This document shows, piece by piece, positions 29,847 to 39,486 of a stretch of 64,000 bases of DNA. Both the position numbers and the translations under genes were made by a program. The stretch's first letter is position 1, and each line of letters starts with the position of its first letter. This DNA comes from Skeletonema tropicum. Taxonomy: Eukaryota; Bacillariophyta; Thalassiosirophyceae; Thalassiosirales; Thalassiosiraceae. Below the pieces are notes generated by a model. It ran no database searches and was not told the DNA's origin. It worked only from the letters and a program-made list of their open reading frames with translations. Location of the stretch: contig CM074149.1 in the NCBI GenBank assembly GCA_037178625.1, positions 248,001 to 312,000 on the forward strand, given 5' to 3'.

Positions 29847-30902
29847 TGTGTTAGTTGGTTGGTTAGTTTGTTAGTTTTGACAGAATGTGAAATTATGAGC
29901 AAAGAGAACAGAGAGCATAGATGTGACTGTGAATGAGCGAGCCAAGCTGTGCAATTTTGAAGACAAAGTCCGGCAAAGGCCTCTTCAACAGACTTTTTAA
30001 GTATATACAGTTTTTTTCATGGGCAAACAAGTTGAAGCTCAGAGGCCTCTGCAAATTATTTTCACGACTAATCTTCATTGGAAGAGTTTTATACTAGGAG
30101 TATCTTCATTGTTGAACGTGAACAACTTCTTGATCAACTTCAACTCTAGAGTTTGTGTTGAATCCATTCACAGTATAATGGAAGAACTGTACCCCCTTTG
30201 AAAAGACTGAGCTCAGGGGGCAGGGGGCATATTCGTATGTCAAATCACTTTAGATAGATGTGTAGATACATAGTGAAATACGACCCTTGAGCTGATAGAA
30301 TGTCGGATTGGTGAAAGCTCCAAGAGGGTAAATTATTGTTTCCCTTCTGAATTCCATAAGATTTCCACAGATGCACATCACAACTGTTTGAGCAGCATAC
30401 GGCAGCGAATTCGCCGCAACCTAGGCCTAATGTCCATCTCCCAACCTGCAAGATACTTCAATTAGATTTCCACTGGTGCAGCACGCACAACTGTTTGAGC
30501 AGCATCAGTAGTCCGCACCTAGAGAAACAGGCCTAAAATGTCCATCTTCTATCTCCCAATCTCCCAATCTCCCAACCCAAATATCGTCATCCTTAGGTCC
30601 GTTCCAACTCGTTGCTCCACGTCCAACCAAATTTGAAATTCTAACATGCTGCCGTTCTACTTCCACAAAACATCCATAGATGCTTCACAACTCCATAAGC
30701 AACTCTTTAGTCTTAATGTACAGAGATTTCACCGCAACTTAGGCCCAATGTCCCTGCAAGAGTCCATCAAAACTTCCCGACCACTCGAATTTGACACCCA
30801 CCAGCTGTGCAACAAGCAGCAGTCGCAAAAAGATACTCATTTGTCTAGAGGACAACGACGAGTGCCAACCAAAGAGTATTGACTCCTCTGTCGACCACCG
30901 CA

Positions 30903-31745
30903 ATGAATCAGATGAACAACTTCGCAGCGGCAGCTTTCGATGAACAACTCAAAGGTGTTTCCAACCTAGTCGAGGATGAAAACCAAGATTGCCGGTGCAG
31001 TGATGCAGGCAAAGAGAATGTGAGTGTTACCTTTGCCAATACGAGCAACAATAAGCGAGCAGTCAGCTTTGCACCTTCTTGCCAAGTAATCCATGTCGGC
31101 AGCGATTATAATCAAGCTCATTACCTATGCCACGAAGCCGTCAAAGAGGGTTCTTCTCAGGGATGCCCCGACGGCAAGATAGGTGGCATTCTCGGGCCGA
31201 AGAAGAGGAGGGGTGTCCCTCAAGCTCAAGGCTCCTTCGATAGTGACGCGGCTCCCTGCCCCTACAAGATGACCAAGAAGCGAGCTGTCAGCTTTGCTCC
31301 TGCATGTCCTACAATTCATCTCATTGATGACCAAACTCAAGGTATTGAAGACGAGCTCTGGTATTCTCAAGATGACCTCATGGATTTTGAGGATGAGGCT
31401 TTCCTATGCAGCCAAATGATTCAAGATAGTGAATCTCAAGGAATATTCGAATCTGAGCTTGGTCACATACTTGGGCTCGAGAAGATCATTCTTTGTGATA
31501 TTTACTTCGATCGGAGAAACACTTTGATACAGACTGTCTTGAATGAACAAGTTGTTCAGCAGCTTGTGAAGGATCTCAGGTTAAATGACTATAAGTTACT
31601 TCAAGGCAACGGATCAGATAAAGATAGCAACCCCGAGGATGTGAGTCTTGTGCGTCTAGCCAAAGCATCCGACAGACTCTCGCGTTGGGCACGAGAGCGT
31701 GCTTCTATGGCTGCATTCACGCTTGAGCACGATCTTAAAACCTGA
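30903..31745 (+). CDS. Family Z protein Z2
   Basis: 280 residues, the tandem duplicate of Z1, with about ten substitutions by eye clustered in two places: near residues 18-35 (KGVSNLVEDENQDCRCSDAG for KCVSNLVEDENRACPCSEAG) and near 203-210 (CDIYFDRRNT for CGSYFDRRDT). All repeat motifs and the WARERASM end are kept and the frame is intact, so selection for protein sequence is plausible. It is convergent with ankyrin C. Start ATG 30903 by analogy with Z1. Confidence 0.7.
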   Translation: MNQMNNFAAAAFDEQLKGVSNLVEDENQDCRCSDAGKENVSVTFANTSNNKRAVSFAPSCQVIHVGSDYNQAHYLCHEAVKEGSSQGCPDGKIGGILGPKKRRGVPQAQGSFDSDAAPCPYKMTKKRAVSFAPACPTIHLIDDQTQGIEDELWYSQDDLMDFEDEAFLCSQMIQDSESQGIFESELGHILGLEKIILCDIYFDRRNTLIQTVLNEQVVQQLVKDLRLNDYKLLQGNGSDKDSNPEDVSLVRLAKASDRLSRWARERASMAAFTLEHDLKT

Positions 31746-32222
31746 GAAGCTTGATGTGGACGTTGTTGCTAAGCTATGAAGACTAGCCTTTGTATTTCAT
31801 TTGTGGAAGTATTGTATTGTAACAATTATTTAAGGTATCTCAATCAGTATGAATTGACACAGAAGTATTGGAGAAGTACTACTATTGGTATAATGCGTAG
31901 TAGGGCTACATCGTCTGGAATCGGACTGACGAGGACGAGGACATAAAGCTGTATTGTACTTGGACACACAAGCGGATGGACAGGAATTTCAAGCGAAATG
32001 ACGGGTAAACCTGCTTCGCTCGACTACATAAATTATTGAACAAGACAAGTTCATGATGTTACAGACGAAGCTTGGACATCTCGGATGAGAGATATCTGGA
32101 ATGAAAGATGTGAAAAAAGCAACATACAAAACGGAAAACGATAAAACGTTGCTGAGCGAAATAGAATTATTAAATTAATCGTATGTTACAGTTTGAAGCC
32201 AAATTCTTTCGAAACATACTAG

Positions 32223-32918
32223 TTAGCAGTAGCTCAGAACGCTTCGAGGAAGTGGGACAATAGGTTTAATTTCCTTTGAAGCACTTGCGGCAGGAGCCTT
32301 GCTAGTCTTCGCATCATTCCTTCGAAGTGACATCGATGCCTTCTGTAAGAGCTTTACCACATTGATATTTGCGTCTGAAACAATAGCGTATTCGAGGGGG
32401 GACATTTCATCTTCATCTTCCACCAAGACAGATCGCAAAGATGCAGAGAGGAGAGCCCTGACGACGTCGACTGTGGGTGGTGCCCTTGGAGTCTGATCAT
32501 CTCCTTCAAACAAGACACATTCGCTGTCACATGCGAGGTGGAGTGGCAGCCTTCCATCTTCATCTTGTAGGTCGCATGCTTGGGGGTAGGCCTTGACGAG
32601 GCGGCGGATGATCAGATCATCGGCGCCAGTTCCACAAGCAACATGAAGTGGTGTCCGGCCTACGCAATCTTGTCCCTTGAGTGCATCGCTTTGAGCATGA
32701 ATCATGGCTTCAAGGACGTGTAGAGGAGGATTGTACTTGACGGCGGCATGAAGAAGAGTCATCCCGTTGAACTCATCGCACTTTTGGATGTGTTCTGATA
32801 CAGCCCTGAAGAGCTTGTGCTCAGAGGCTACCTTCTCGAGTGCGGCCCATTCTTGACTGTGGATCAAGTCAAGAACAACTGCCACGTAGTTCATAAGCTT
32901 ATTTACTGAGATGGTCAT
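32223..32918 (-). CDS. Ankyrin-repeat protein C
   Basis: 231 residues, identical to ankyrin B (ending 29846) except for one Leu to Ile change near the C-terminus. The same four ankyrin-type repeats and start codon are present. With such identity it is a very recent duplicate or is kept alike by gene conversion. The 5' flank (32919-33240) diverges from that of B after about 40 bp and holds no other gene. Confidence 0.85.
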   Translation of the reverse strand: MTISVNKLMNYVAVVLDLIHSQEWAALEKVASEHKLFRAVSEHIQKCDEFNGMTLLHAAVKYNPPLHVLEAMIHAQSDALKGQDCVGRTPLHVACGTGADDLIIRRLVKAYPQACDLQDEDGRLPLHLACDSECVLFEGDDQTPRAPPTVDVVRALLSASLRSVLVEDEDEMSPLEYAIVSDANINVVKLLQKASMSLRRNDAKTSKAPAASASKEIKPIVPLPRSVLSYC

Positions 32919-33252
32919 TGTGTTAGTTGGTTAGTTTGTTTGTTCGTTTGTTTTTTTGTTTTGACAGAATGTGAAATTATGAGCAAAGTACATAAGTAGA
33001 GAGTACGATAGCCTGAGAGTGGAAGAGGCTACTTTCATGTCATGTAATCTTTTTAATCGTTGATTGATATGTAGGTGAGGCCAAATAATGAATGCATGCA
33101 ATAATTCTCAGCACTAAGTTTGAAGCAAAAGGCCTCTTTCAGACACGAGTACAACGAGTATTGTACAAGTGTATACTCCGAAAATGACGGACGGATAAAT
33201 GTGATGTTAGGCAAACTGAGGGAGGCCCATCTAACCCAGGGAATTTAGGCCT

Positions 33253-33900
33253 TTGATCGGAGAGACCTTTTACAGACTGTCACGCGTCACCTACATACGT
33301 ACCACACAACTTAGGATCTTCAGACACCTGTCTGAGTCACTCGAGTCACCCTACATTGAATCTTGAGACACCTGTCTGAGACTCGAGTCACATTGGATCT
33401 TGAGACACCTGTCTGAGTAAGCATTCTAACCATAAGTATGTGCATAAATAATATGCAGAGTCCCTGAAAGAGGACTTCCATTATGACAGAAGATGACCAA
33501 CTTGATAGATAGATAGAGGTAGATAGATTATTTTAGTTGCTACTCCCTCTCTAGAGAGGCACTAGAGTGCCAGTAGAGAAAAGAGAACTTAAACCAGGAG
33601 TGGCTCGGGCTGGTCCCGAAGACGCAATGTGGGGCCTGTTGGGCACTAACTGGTCGACGGATGTGGAACGCGAAGGCTTTGGTGCAGGCAAGATCCTAGT
33701 ACCTACCTACATAGGGTAACAGTCTGTCTTGAATGAACAAGCTGTTCAGCAGCTTGTGAAGGATCTCAGGTTGGTTGACTATTACTTTCTTCAAGTTCAA
33801 GGCAATAAATCAGATGAAGAATCAATGTTTTGCGTCTGGCTAAGACATCGCGTGCTTCTATGGCTGCTTTCACGCTTGAGCACGACATTGCTACCTGAGA
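33253..33900 (+). pseudogene. Family Z gene, 3' fragment interrupted by an insertion
   Basis: TTGATCGGAGAGACC..TTTACAGACTGTC (33253-33281) and CAGTCTGTCTTGAATGAACA onward (33720-33900) together match codons about 205-280 of Z1. The second part starts NEQAVQQLVKDLRLVDY, then loses the frame (deletions around DVSLVRLA and RLSRWARER) but ends at the same CCTGAGAAGCTTGATGTGGA as Z1. The upstream coding sequence is absent. A 438-bp stretch sits between the parts. Confidence 0.75.
33282..33719. other. Insertion within the Z fragment
   Basis: Separates two halves of the Z remnant and is bounded by CAGACTGTC on the left and CAGTCTGTC on the right, a plausible 9-bp target duplication with one change. 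It contains about three copies of GAGACACCTGTCTGAG with CTCGAGTCAC, a GATA microsatellite at 33505-33530, and no ORF. No clear TIRs. Confidence 0.4.
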
Positions 33901-34446
33901 AGCTTGATGTGGACGTCTTTGCTAAGCTATCGCATGAGGGCTATTCGCATTTCATTTGTACAAGTTGTACTTGGGGTAGATTAAGACGCAATTTAAGGTT
34001 TTGATATGCTGTGAACACCAATCTAGAGAGTAGAGAGTATCTGAATCAATATAATATATTGTTGACTGACTCAGAAGTATTGGTATCATATGCGTAGTAG
34101 GGCTATCATCGTCTGGAATCTGACCAAACGCGGCAATATAAAACTATAATTGTGAGCTGTGAAGTGGTCAGGGTGGAAGTGGAAAGCGGATTGCATTTTG
34201 GTTATAGCATTACATGGAATTTGTTGCTTCTTAAGTGGCATCATCTTATTGCAGTACTGGTACTGGAGAGAGGTCCATTGCTCTATAATTCTACGCTACA
34301 TTCCTTCTTCCGCCTCTTGTGGATGTGTACCAACTACTCTTTTGAGATATGAGCTCTTCGCCCCCTTCCCTTACAATGACAAGCGAAGAGAACTTCATGT
34401 AGATCTTCTACAGTGCCATTTTGATTTCACATCCATTCTCTCAATA
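33901..34446. other. Intergenic, 3' flank of Z fragment and RING gene
   Basis: The left half (to about 34150) matches the Z1 3' flank (GTACTTGGGGTAGATTAAGA, GCGTAGTAGGGCTA). ATTTAAGGTTTTGATATGCT at 33991 also occurs near 24881 with one extra T, another shared fragment. The right half shows nothing. Confidence 0.45.
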
Positions 34447-35283
34447 TCATCCAAAATGATCCTTGTTCCATTGCTCTATACTACGTCGTTGATTACTTGA
34501 AAACCAGTTACTAGCCAAACACGTGGCAAGCAACATCCTCATATCCATATAATAATGTTCTGGATTATCACCGTACCCCTTCTCCAAATCAGTAAAGCAT
34601 GAGCGTACGCAATTGTAGATTTTGTTGGAATCAATATCGTCTGGTTTGTTTTCCAAATATCTGGATATCAACTGAGATAATTGCACTACATTCCCTCGTT
34701 CAAAGTTATAATAGCCATGGAATAACTTTGGCAAATCTGGACGATCGCGGAGTGATTGTTTGAGGGACTTTTTATCGTCTTTCAAATCATCAATTTTGTC
34801 TTCGGCGTCACTCAACTTCCTTTTCAGACGCTTCTTGTCCTCTTTCAGACTTTCGATTACTCGTTTTGTCCGCTCCAATTCATCCTTTGCAGATTCCAAT
34901 TGTTCCGCCAAGCCATTGATTGTATTCCTCCCCACCAACGCTCGGCTCACAGTGCAATTTTGAGTATGGGCCGCATAATCTGAAATAGATCCTCTCCAAG
35001 CACATCCGCTATCATGACCACCGCATTTCACCTGAATACTGCTCCATACACGAAAGGATATTCCCTCCATTCGTTTAAGTTGACGGTGCGTGCATGGCCG
35101 ACGGTCGATGGGGCAAATGTTATTCTGATTGAGAGCTTGACGAATGCACGGTTTGCAGAACAAGTGATCACATGGAGTGATCCGTGGTTCAGCGGGTACC
35201 GTCATGCAGATCGAGCATATGAGATCATCTGGTATGTTGTCTTGGTTTAAAGCGACGGGTGGTGCTGCTGTGTTGGACGTCAT
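34447..35283 (-). CDS. RING / TRAF-type zinc-finger protein 1
   Basis: 278 residues from MTSNTAAPP (ATG 35283-35281; a longer frame to 35433 has no match in the paralogue and is not used). RING finger CSICM...PCDHLFCKPC...CPID (about 20-61), with Asp in place of the last Cys, as in TRAF-type C3HC3D fingers. It is followed by a TRAF-like finger VKCGGHDSGC.W...H...C (about 84-108), a charged coiled coil (about 120-190, EQLESAKDELERTKRVIES), and a conserved C-terminal region LPKLFHGYYNF...LATCLASNWF. It is likely a ubiquitin ligase or adaptor (inference from RING). It is divergent from the GAF/HPP gene. A paralogue is at 45303-46136 and a fragment at 46540. Confidence 0.85.
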   Translation of the reverse strand: MTSNTAAPPVALNQDNIPDDLICSICMTVPAEPRITPCDHLFCKPCIRQALNQNNICPIDRRPCTHRQLKRMEGISFRVWSSIQVKCGGHDSGCAWRGSISDYAAHTQNCTVSRALVGRNTINGLAEQLESAKDELERTKRVIESLKEDKKRLKRKLSDAEDKIDDLKDDKKSLKQSLRDRPDLPKLFHGYYNFERGNVVQLSQLISRYLENKPDDIDSNKIYNCVRSCFTDLEKGYGDNPEHYYMDMRMLLATCLASNWFSSNQRRSIEQWNKDHFG

Positions 35284-35458
35284 GGTCAGCTGGTACTTAC
35301 CAATTACCAAGCTACAAGAGCGTCGGCTACAAGTGGCAAGAGATAAAGTGGCAAGTAAGTGGAAATCGTCTTGTAGACCCACGTAGGAATTCAATAATGC
35401 CAATGGCGGCAAAATAACGCATCTCATAGACACGGGACACTAACTGGACACGGGACCA

Positions 35459-35661
35459 CGAAAATGCACGTCCGGGCTGCCCGTGCGTCCTCTGCACGTC
35501 CAGTTTCTTGGATGTGCATTGAGTGCCGTTTGACATTACACATGTCGTGCAACTCTTCTAGTATTCGATACACACGACTTGAAACTGCAGAAAATGGCGT
35601 TACACATGAAGTGAAACATCAGAAAATGGATCCCGTGCATCCCGGACGTGCATTTTCCTCA
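35459..35661. repeat. Inverted repeat in the divergent promoter region
   Basis: GAAAATGCACGTCCGGG at 35459 is inverted at 35645-35661, and the 12-bp CTCATAGACACG flanks the segment on both sides (35423-35434, 35663-35674). It lies between the RING gene and the GAF/HPP gene. It could be a small foldback element or a paired control site. Confidence 0.5.
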
Positions 35662-35751
35662 GCTCATAGACACGATGCATCAAACAAAAATCACAATTAT
35701 GAGCTTGACAAATCTTTCTTTGAGATTGGTTGGCATAAATCGATACCAACC

Positions 35752-37853
35752 ATGAGTTTCATTCCTTCTTCACCATTAGACTGGAGTAGAGGATCGGCCA
35801 CGAGGCGATCCACAGGCGGCGGCATTCTAGATTGGAGCCGTGGCTCGATGTCGTCAAGACGATCCGGAGGAGGAGGAGGTGTCGACGAGAACAACAACAA
35901 GGATACCAACTTTGATCTCGATCGTTCATCGTCCAAAGCCAACAACGGCGTACGCCGTTACATCCGTCACATGTCTGACCTAATCAAGGATCCAATAGAA
36001 CTAGACTTGGATATTCAACGATTGCAAAATGCACTGCGTGAGGCTGGCGAGCATTCACTGGGTGTAGATGCCATAACGGTTTGGCTGGTCGATGAGGAGA
36101 GTGGGAAGTTAGTTCATCCCGAGGGCGGTTGGTGGAGGAGTAGCAATATGGAGGTTACTGCAGCTGAGCAGAAGGAAGCTGTGGGGCGATTGGAAGATAG
36201 TACCAGACTAGATTATGTCCCGGCCAACGCTGTTCTACCTGGCAGTGAGTATAACTTTGTATTTATTTATCTTTGTACGTTCGATCTATGTATAAAACTC
36301 ACGACATTATCTGGTTCATTTGATCTGGACTTTCTTCTGCATATACACAGCTGATATAGCAGGAATCTTGTGGACAGAGTCACGTGGGGGTATGGGGCGT
36401 ATGAAAAGTGTTGGATCTTCACTCGGACTTGCTAGTATGCGTCGAGCCTTCGACTCAAGCGTATCTCTAAAGTCACTTGAGCAGACAAATGATGCATCGA
36501 ACGTTGTTGCATCACTGAACTATCAACCGATCCGTTGGAGAGATATTAAATCCATCAACCAGGATCCAGACTCAGCCAAAGGTCCACGGCTTGCTCTTAT
36601 GGAAGAAGCTGGCTTTACTATGGCAGCAGGTATCACATTTCAATACATGCATCATCAGGGCATTGTCGTATTCCTGACCACAGTGAAGGATAAGACAGAT
36701 GACGGATTGACATGTGTAACAAACAGTGCTTACCTGTATCAATCGGCACAGTTTATCGGTGCGGCCTTGAGTTTGGCAGAGATTCGTCGTGCAACATTGG
36801 CCGAACGATTCAAATTGAAAGACAAATGCTACAGTATGCATGAGTGTAGCGAGTATCAACGCTTGTCACTTGCATCGGTCGAAGAGGGCAAGGGCGGCGC
36901 GGCAGCTCATTTGGGCAAAGGTAGTGGTGGCACAGATGCAAACGAGCACCCAGCAGCAAAACATGCATTTATCCCTCATCAAGTTGTGGCATACTCAAAC
37001 AAGCTTCGGGGTGGATCTATGCAGATACCACCATCTCTGTCATGGACTCAGAGTTTATGGACAGTATTTGGTAGCTTTGTCGGGCTCTTGGTGTTGTCTT
37101 CATTGAATGAATACTACAAGCTACTCTCAGATGAGGAGTACTTCCTTCTTATAGGACCGTTTGGTGCAATGTGCACTCTAATGTATGGTTTGTCAGCAGC
37201 ACCAGCATCACAGCCAAGGAATGCTGTCATGGGTCAAGCCGCAGGTAAGTGTGTTTTTATGTAGTCTCACAATCCTCATATCATGGGCAATTCTAACATT
37301 AGCTTTCTCTTTGCTTACGTCTCTAGCTGGCGCCGTCAGTCTTGCATTCACTTACATTCCTGAATCTATTCTGCCAGTTTGGTTGCGCACAGCTATCGGG
37401 CCAGCATTTGCAATTGGAGCTATGGTGAAACTGGGTGTTGTACACCCTCCTGCTGGAGCTCATAGTGTACTGTACGCCTCTGGCAAGTACAATTTTGGAT
37501 TCTATGGCTTGGTTGTCCTATCAACAGCTATAAGTGTCATACCCGCAACATTAGTAAACAATATGAGTTCCAAGCGGCAGTATCCAACCTACTGGGGCAT
37601 TAATGAGACCTTCTCGTGGCTTCTCAGTGGGGTTGGTGATGCACTGGGTTATGTTAGGAAGAAGATCAAACAAGATTCGCCCATGGAAAATCTTGGAAGT
37701 GAAAGTACGAAGACAAGTGATTTGATGAAGACAGATGACACAAGCATAAGGAGTAACAAAAAAGTACAGCCAAAGAGGCTTGTGATTCAGGAAGAAGAGG
37801 ATGACGACGATGGTAGTAGCCACGGAAATATGCATACTGAACCGAGCCAATGA
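35752..37853 (+). CDS. GAF-like plus HPP-family membrane protein
   Basis: Exons 35752-36244, 36351-37244 and 37327-37853, with GT-AG introns of 106 and 82 bp, give 637 residues. The N-terminal third has Ser/Gly/Arg-rich DWSRGS repeats, then a GAF-like sensory domain split by intron 1 (LDIQRLQNALREAG, ITVWLVDEESGKLVHPEGG, then GILWTESRGG, FTMAAGITFQYMHHQGIVVF, SAYLYQSAQFIGAALSLAEI). From about residue 395 four membrane segments follow (LWTVFGSFVGLLVLSSL; FLLIGPFGAMCTLMYGL; AIGPAFAIGAMVKLG; GFYGLVVLSTAISVIPATLV) with the family signature VVHPPAGAHSVLYA near 500. HPP proteins include a plastid nitrite transporter in plants and cyanobacteria; transport of an anion here is only inference. The C-terminus is charged (EEEDDDDGS). 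The start at MSFIPSSP is a choice; upstream in-frame ATGs exist. Confidence 0.88.
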
Positions 37854-38169
37854 ACATTTGTGGCAAGCTTTTCTGTTGTTATATCAACTTTGGCACTCTG
37901 ATATATGAGTATCCGGGCTCAATTTTGTATGCTATGATGTCAGGGCTACACTAGATATCGTTGTCTCTCTTTGTTATCGTACCCACTTCATCTTCTGTCG
38001 CCTGAATGTGAATTGATAGTTGTGACTAAATGTAATAGGCAGTAATTTTTGATTAGAGCATCAAAGCTTTGACGAGAGATACTCAGGCGTTTCTTCTTCC
38101 CAAACACGGATTTGTGTTTTGTTGCATCCTTAAAGGTACATAGATGCAATACTTTTGCGATTCACAGTC

Positions 38170-38515
38170 CTACGTTTTTTTGGGTTTGTCCTCATCCTCC
38201 TCGATCTTCTTCTCATCTTCCTCCTCTCGACTGGGGATAGCCGCAATATCTTCAATCTCACAGCGGATGGTAGTTGGATCATTGTCATGAAAGCGACTGG
38301 CGGCGCAGAATTGTTGGACATCATGGGCTAGAGGGCTGAGGAGGGATCAACCGCGGTCGACCGCTGTGTTGCTTAGAGAGAGGCGATGGCTGATGACGAG
38401 CAGGATTCCTTCTCCAGTCAAGCCATGACGACTCAGGAGCTTGATCCGTTCGGCAACTAGATTAGAGCCAGATGGATTGAGATTGAGACAGATGTCATGA
38501 GGCGCAAACACCGAC
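38170..38515 (-). pseudogene. Unidentified gene remnant, 3' exon
   Basis: Minus strand after a possible AG acceptor (38517-38516): SVFAPHDICLNLNPSGSNLV, ERIKLLSRHGLTGEGILLVI, SHRLSLSNTAVDRG, then TGA, then in the same frame SLLSPLAHDVQQFCAASRFH and DNDPTTIRCEIEDIAAIP ending in an acidic-basic tail KPKKT and TAG at 38172-38170. Coding character on both sides of the TGA suggests one exon with a premature stop. I do not recognise the family. A foldback element lies 57 bp upstream and no 5' exon can be found beyond it. Bases 37854-38169 are the HPP 3' flank. Confidence 0.4.
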
Positions 38516-38571
38516 CTACGATATCAATGCATAACAAAAACAATGTCCAGAATAAAATAATCTGTCTACAT

Positions 38572-39348
38572 CAAGGGTAAATAAGCAGGGTTGGCGTCGT
38601 TTTGTGAAATTTCAAAATCAATTTACCATCTCGTCCGCTAACCGGTATTCGGATTTAGCGATCTCTTACGCATTCCAACGTATCGCTGCTACGATTAAAA
38701 GTGTGCAGGAAACGGCATCAAATTTTTGTTAAGTAAGAGTGTCGTTACGGCTTTGAGTTCCCTATAATTGAGTCTCGTTCCCTTTCAATGAGTCTCCGTC
38801 ATTGAAAGCTCAAATTGAATATTGTACTCAACCATGGCGACGTTGCCGCCGCTGAAATAGACCTAGTTAATAGCCGTAATATGGGCCGATCGGTGGCTGA
38901 TTGTTACTGTGGATTATTATGTTTATGTTATCGTGCTTGGATCCGCTGGAAACGCTCCTTGGGACGTTCAATAAGCATTGTTCAGTGGGCGGTGCTCGCC
39001 GGACGTGACCGTCTAAAATTGCCTCCATACTGCCTTCTCTCAGGGGATTTGGCAGCGGCGAGGACTCCAACACCAAAATAATAATCCATAGTAACCATCA
39101 GCCACCAATCGTCCCATATTACGGCGATTAACTTGGTCTATTCCAGCGGCGGCAACGCTGACCATGGATGCCGTGTGCCGTGCCTTGATCGGCGTTCGGC
39201 GTGGTGCGTGAGTTGCTGATCATCCTCTTCGGACCGGCACTGCGTTTCGCATTCCAGTTTGCGGACGAGACGGTAACGGTACTCGGCATTTTTACTAGGT
39301 AACATTTTTGCGGGAACCGTCGTCGCCAACCCTGCTTATTTACCCTTG
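38572..39348. mobile_element. Foldback hAT-like element (777 bp)
   Basis: The terminal 25 bp (CAAGGGTAAATAAGCAGGGT then TGGCG) are perfect inverted repeats. Inner arms also pair: GCCGTAATATGGG.CGAT.GG and TGGCTGATTGTTACTGTGGA near 38870-38925 against 39078-39125. The start CAAGG fits the hAT end consensus, and TCTACAT/TCTACAC flanks suggest an imperfect 7-8 bp target duplication. No transposase. Confidence 0.75.
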
Positions 39349-39486
39349 TCTACACAGGTACTATGCATCTGCTAAGTATGGAATCCTTGGTGGGTGGGGA
39401 TTTCTCAAGTTTAAGACAACACGATTAATCATAAGTCGGAAGTCCGAAGCTCAGAAGCAACCTAGAAGTATCAATCACGTCAAAAG

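Larger units (their letters stand above)
27280..32960 (+). repeat. Tandem segmental duplication of the Z/ankyrin pair
   Basis: Two units (about 27280-29880 and 30190-32960) repeat the order Z forward, ankyrin reverse, with a spacing of about 3.08 kb. Sequences are nearly identical from the 5' flank of Z (CCAACCAAATT.GAAATTCTAACATGCTGCC) through the ankyrin start. The gap 28656-29150 (and 31746-32222) is the shared convergent 3' region. The 29847-30902 interval holds the ankyrin 5' flank and Z2 5' flank and no other gene. Confidence 0.85.

Noticed and set aside
33590..33690. Structured RNA gene in the GC-rich stretch
   Set aside because: GGCTCGGGCTGGTCCCGAAG can form a small stem but I cannot match it to any RNA family.
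34756..35386. Plus-strand ORFs opposite the first RING gene
   Set aside because: Antisense of a coiled-coil coding region; the RING and TRAF fingers are on the minus strand and conserved in the paralogue.
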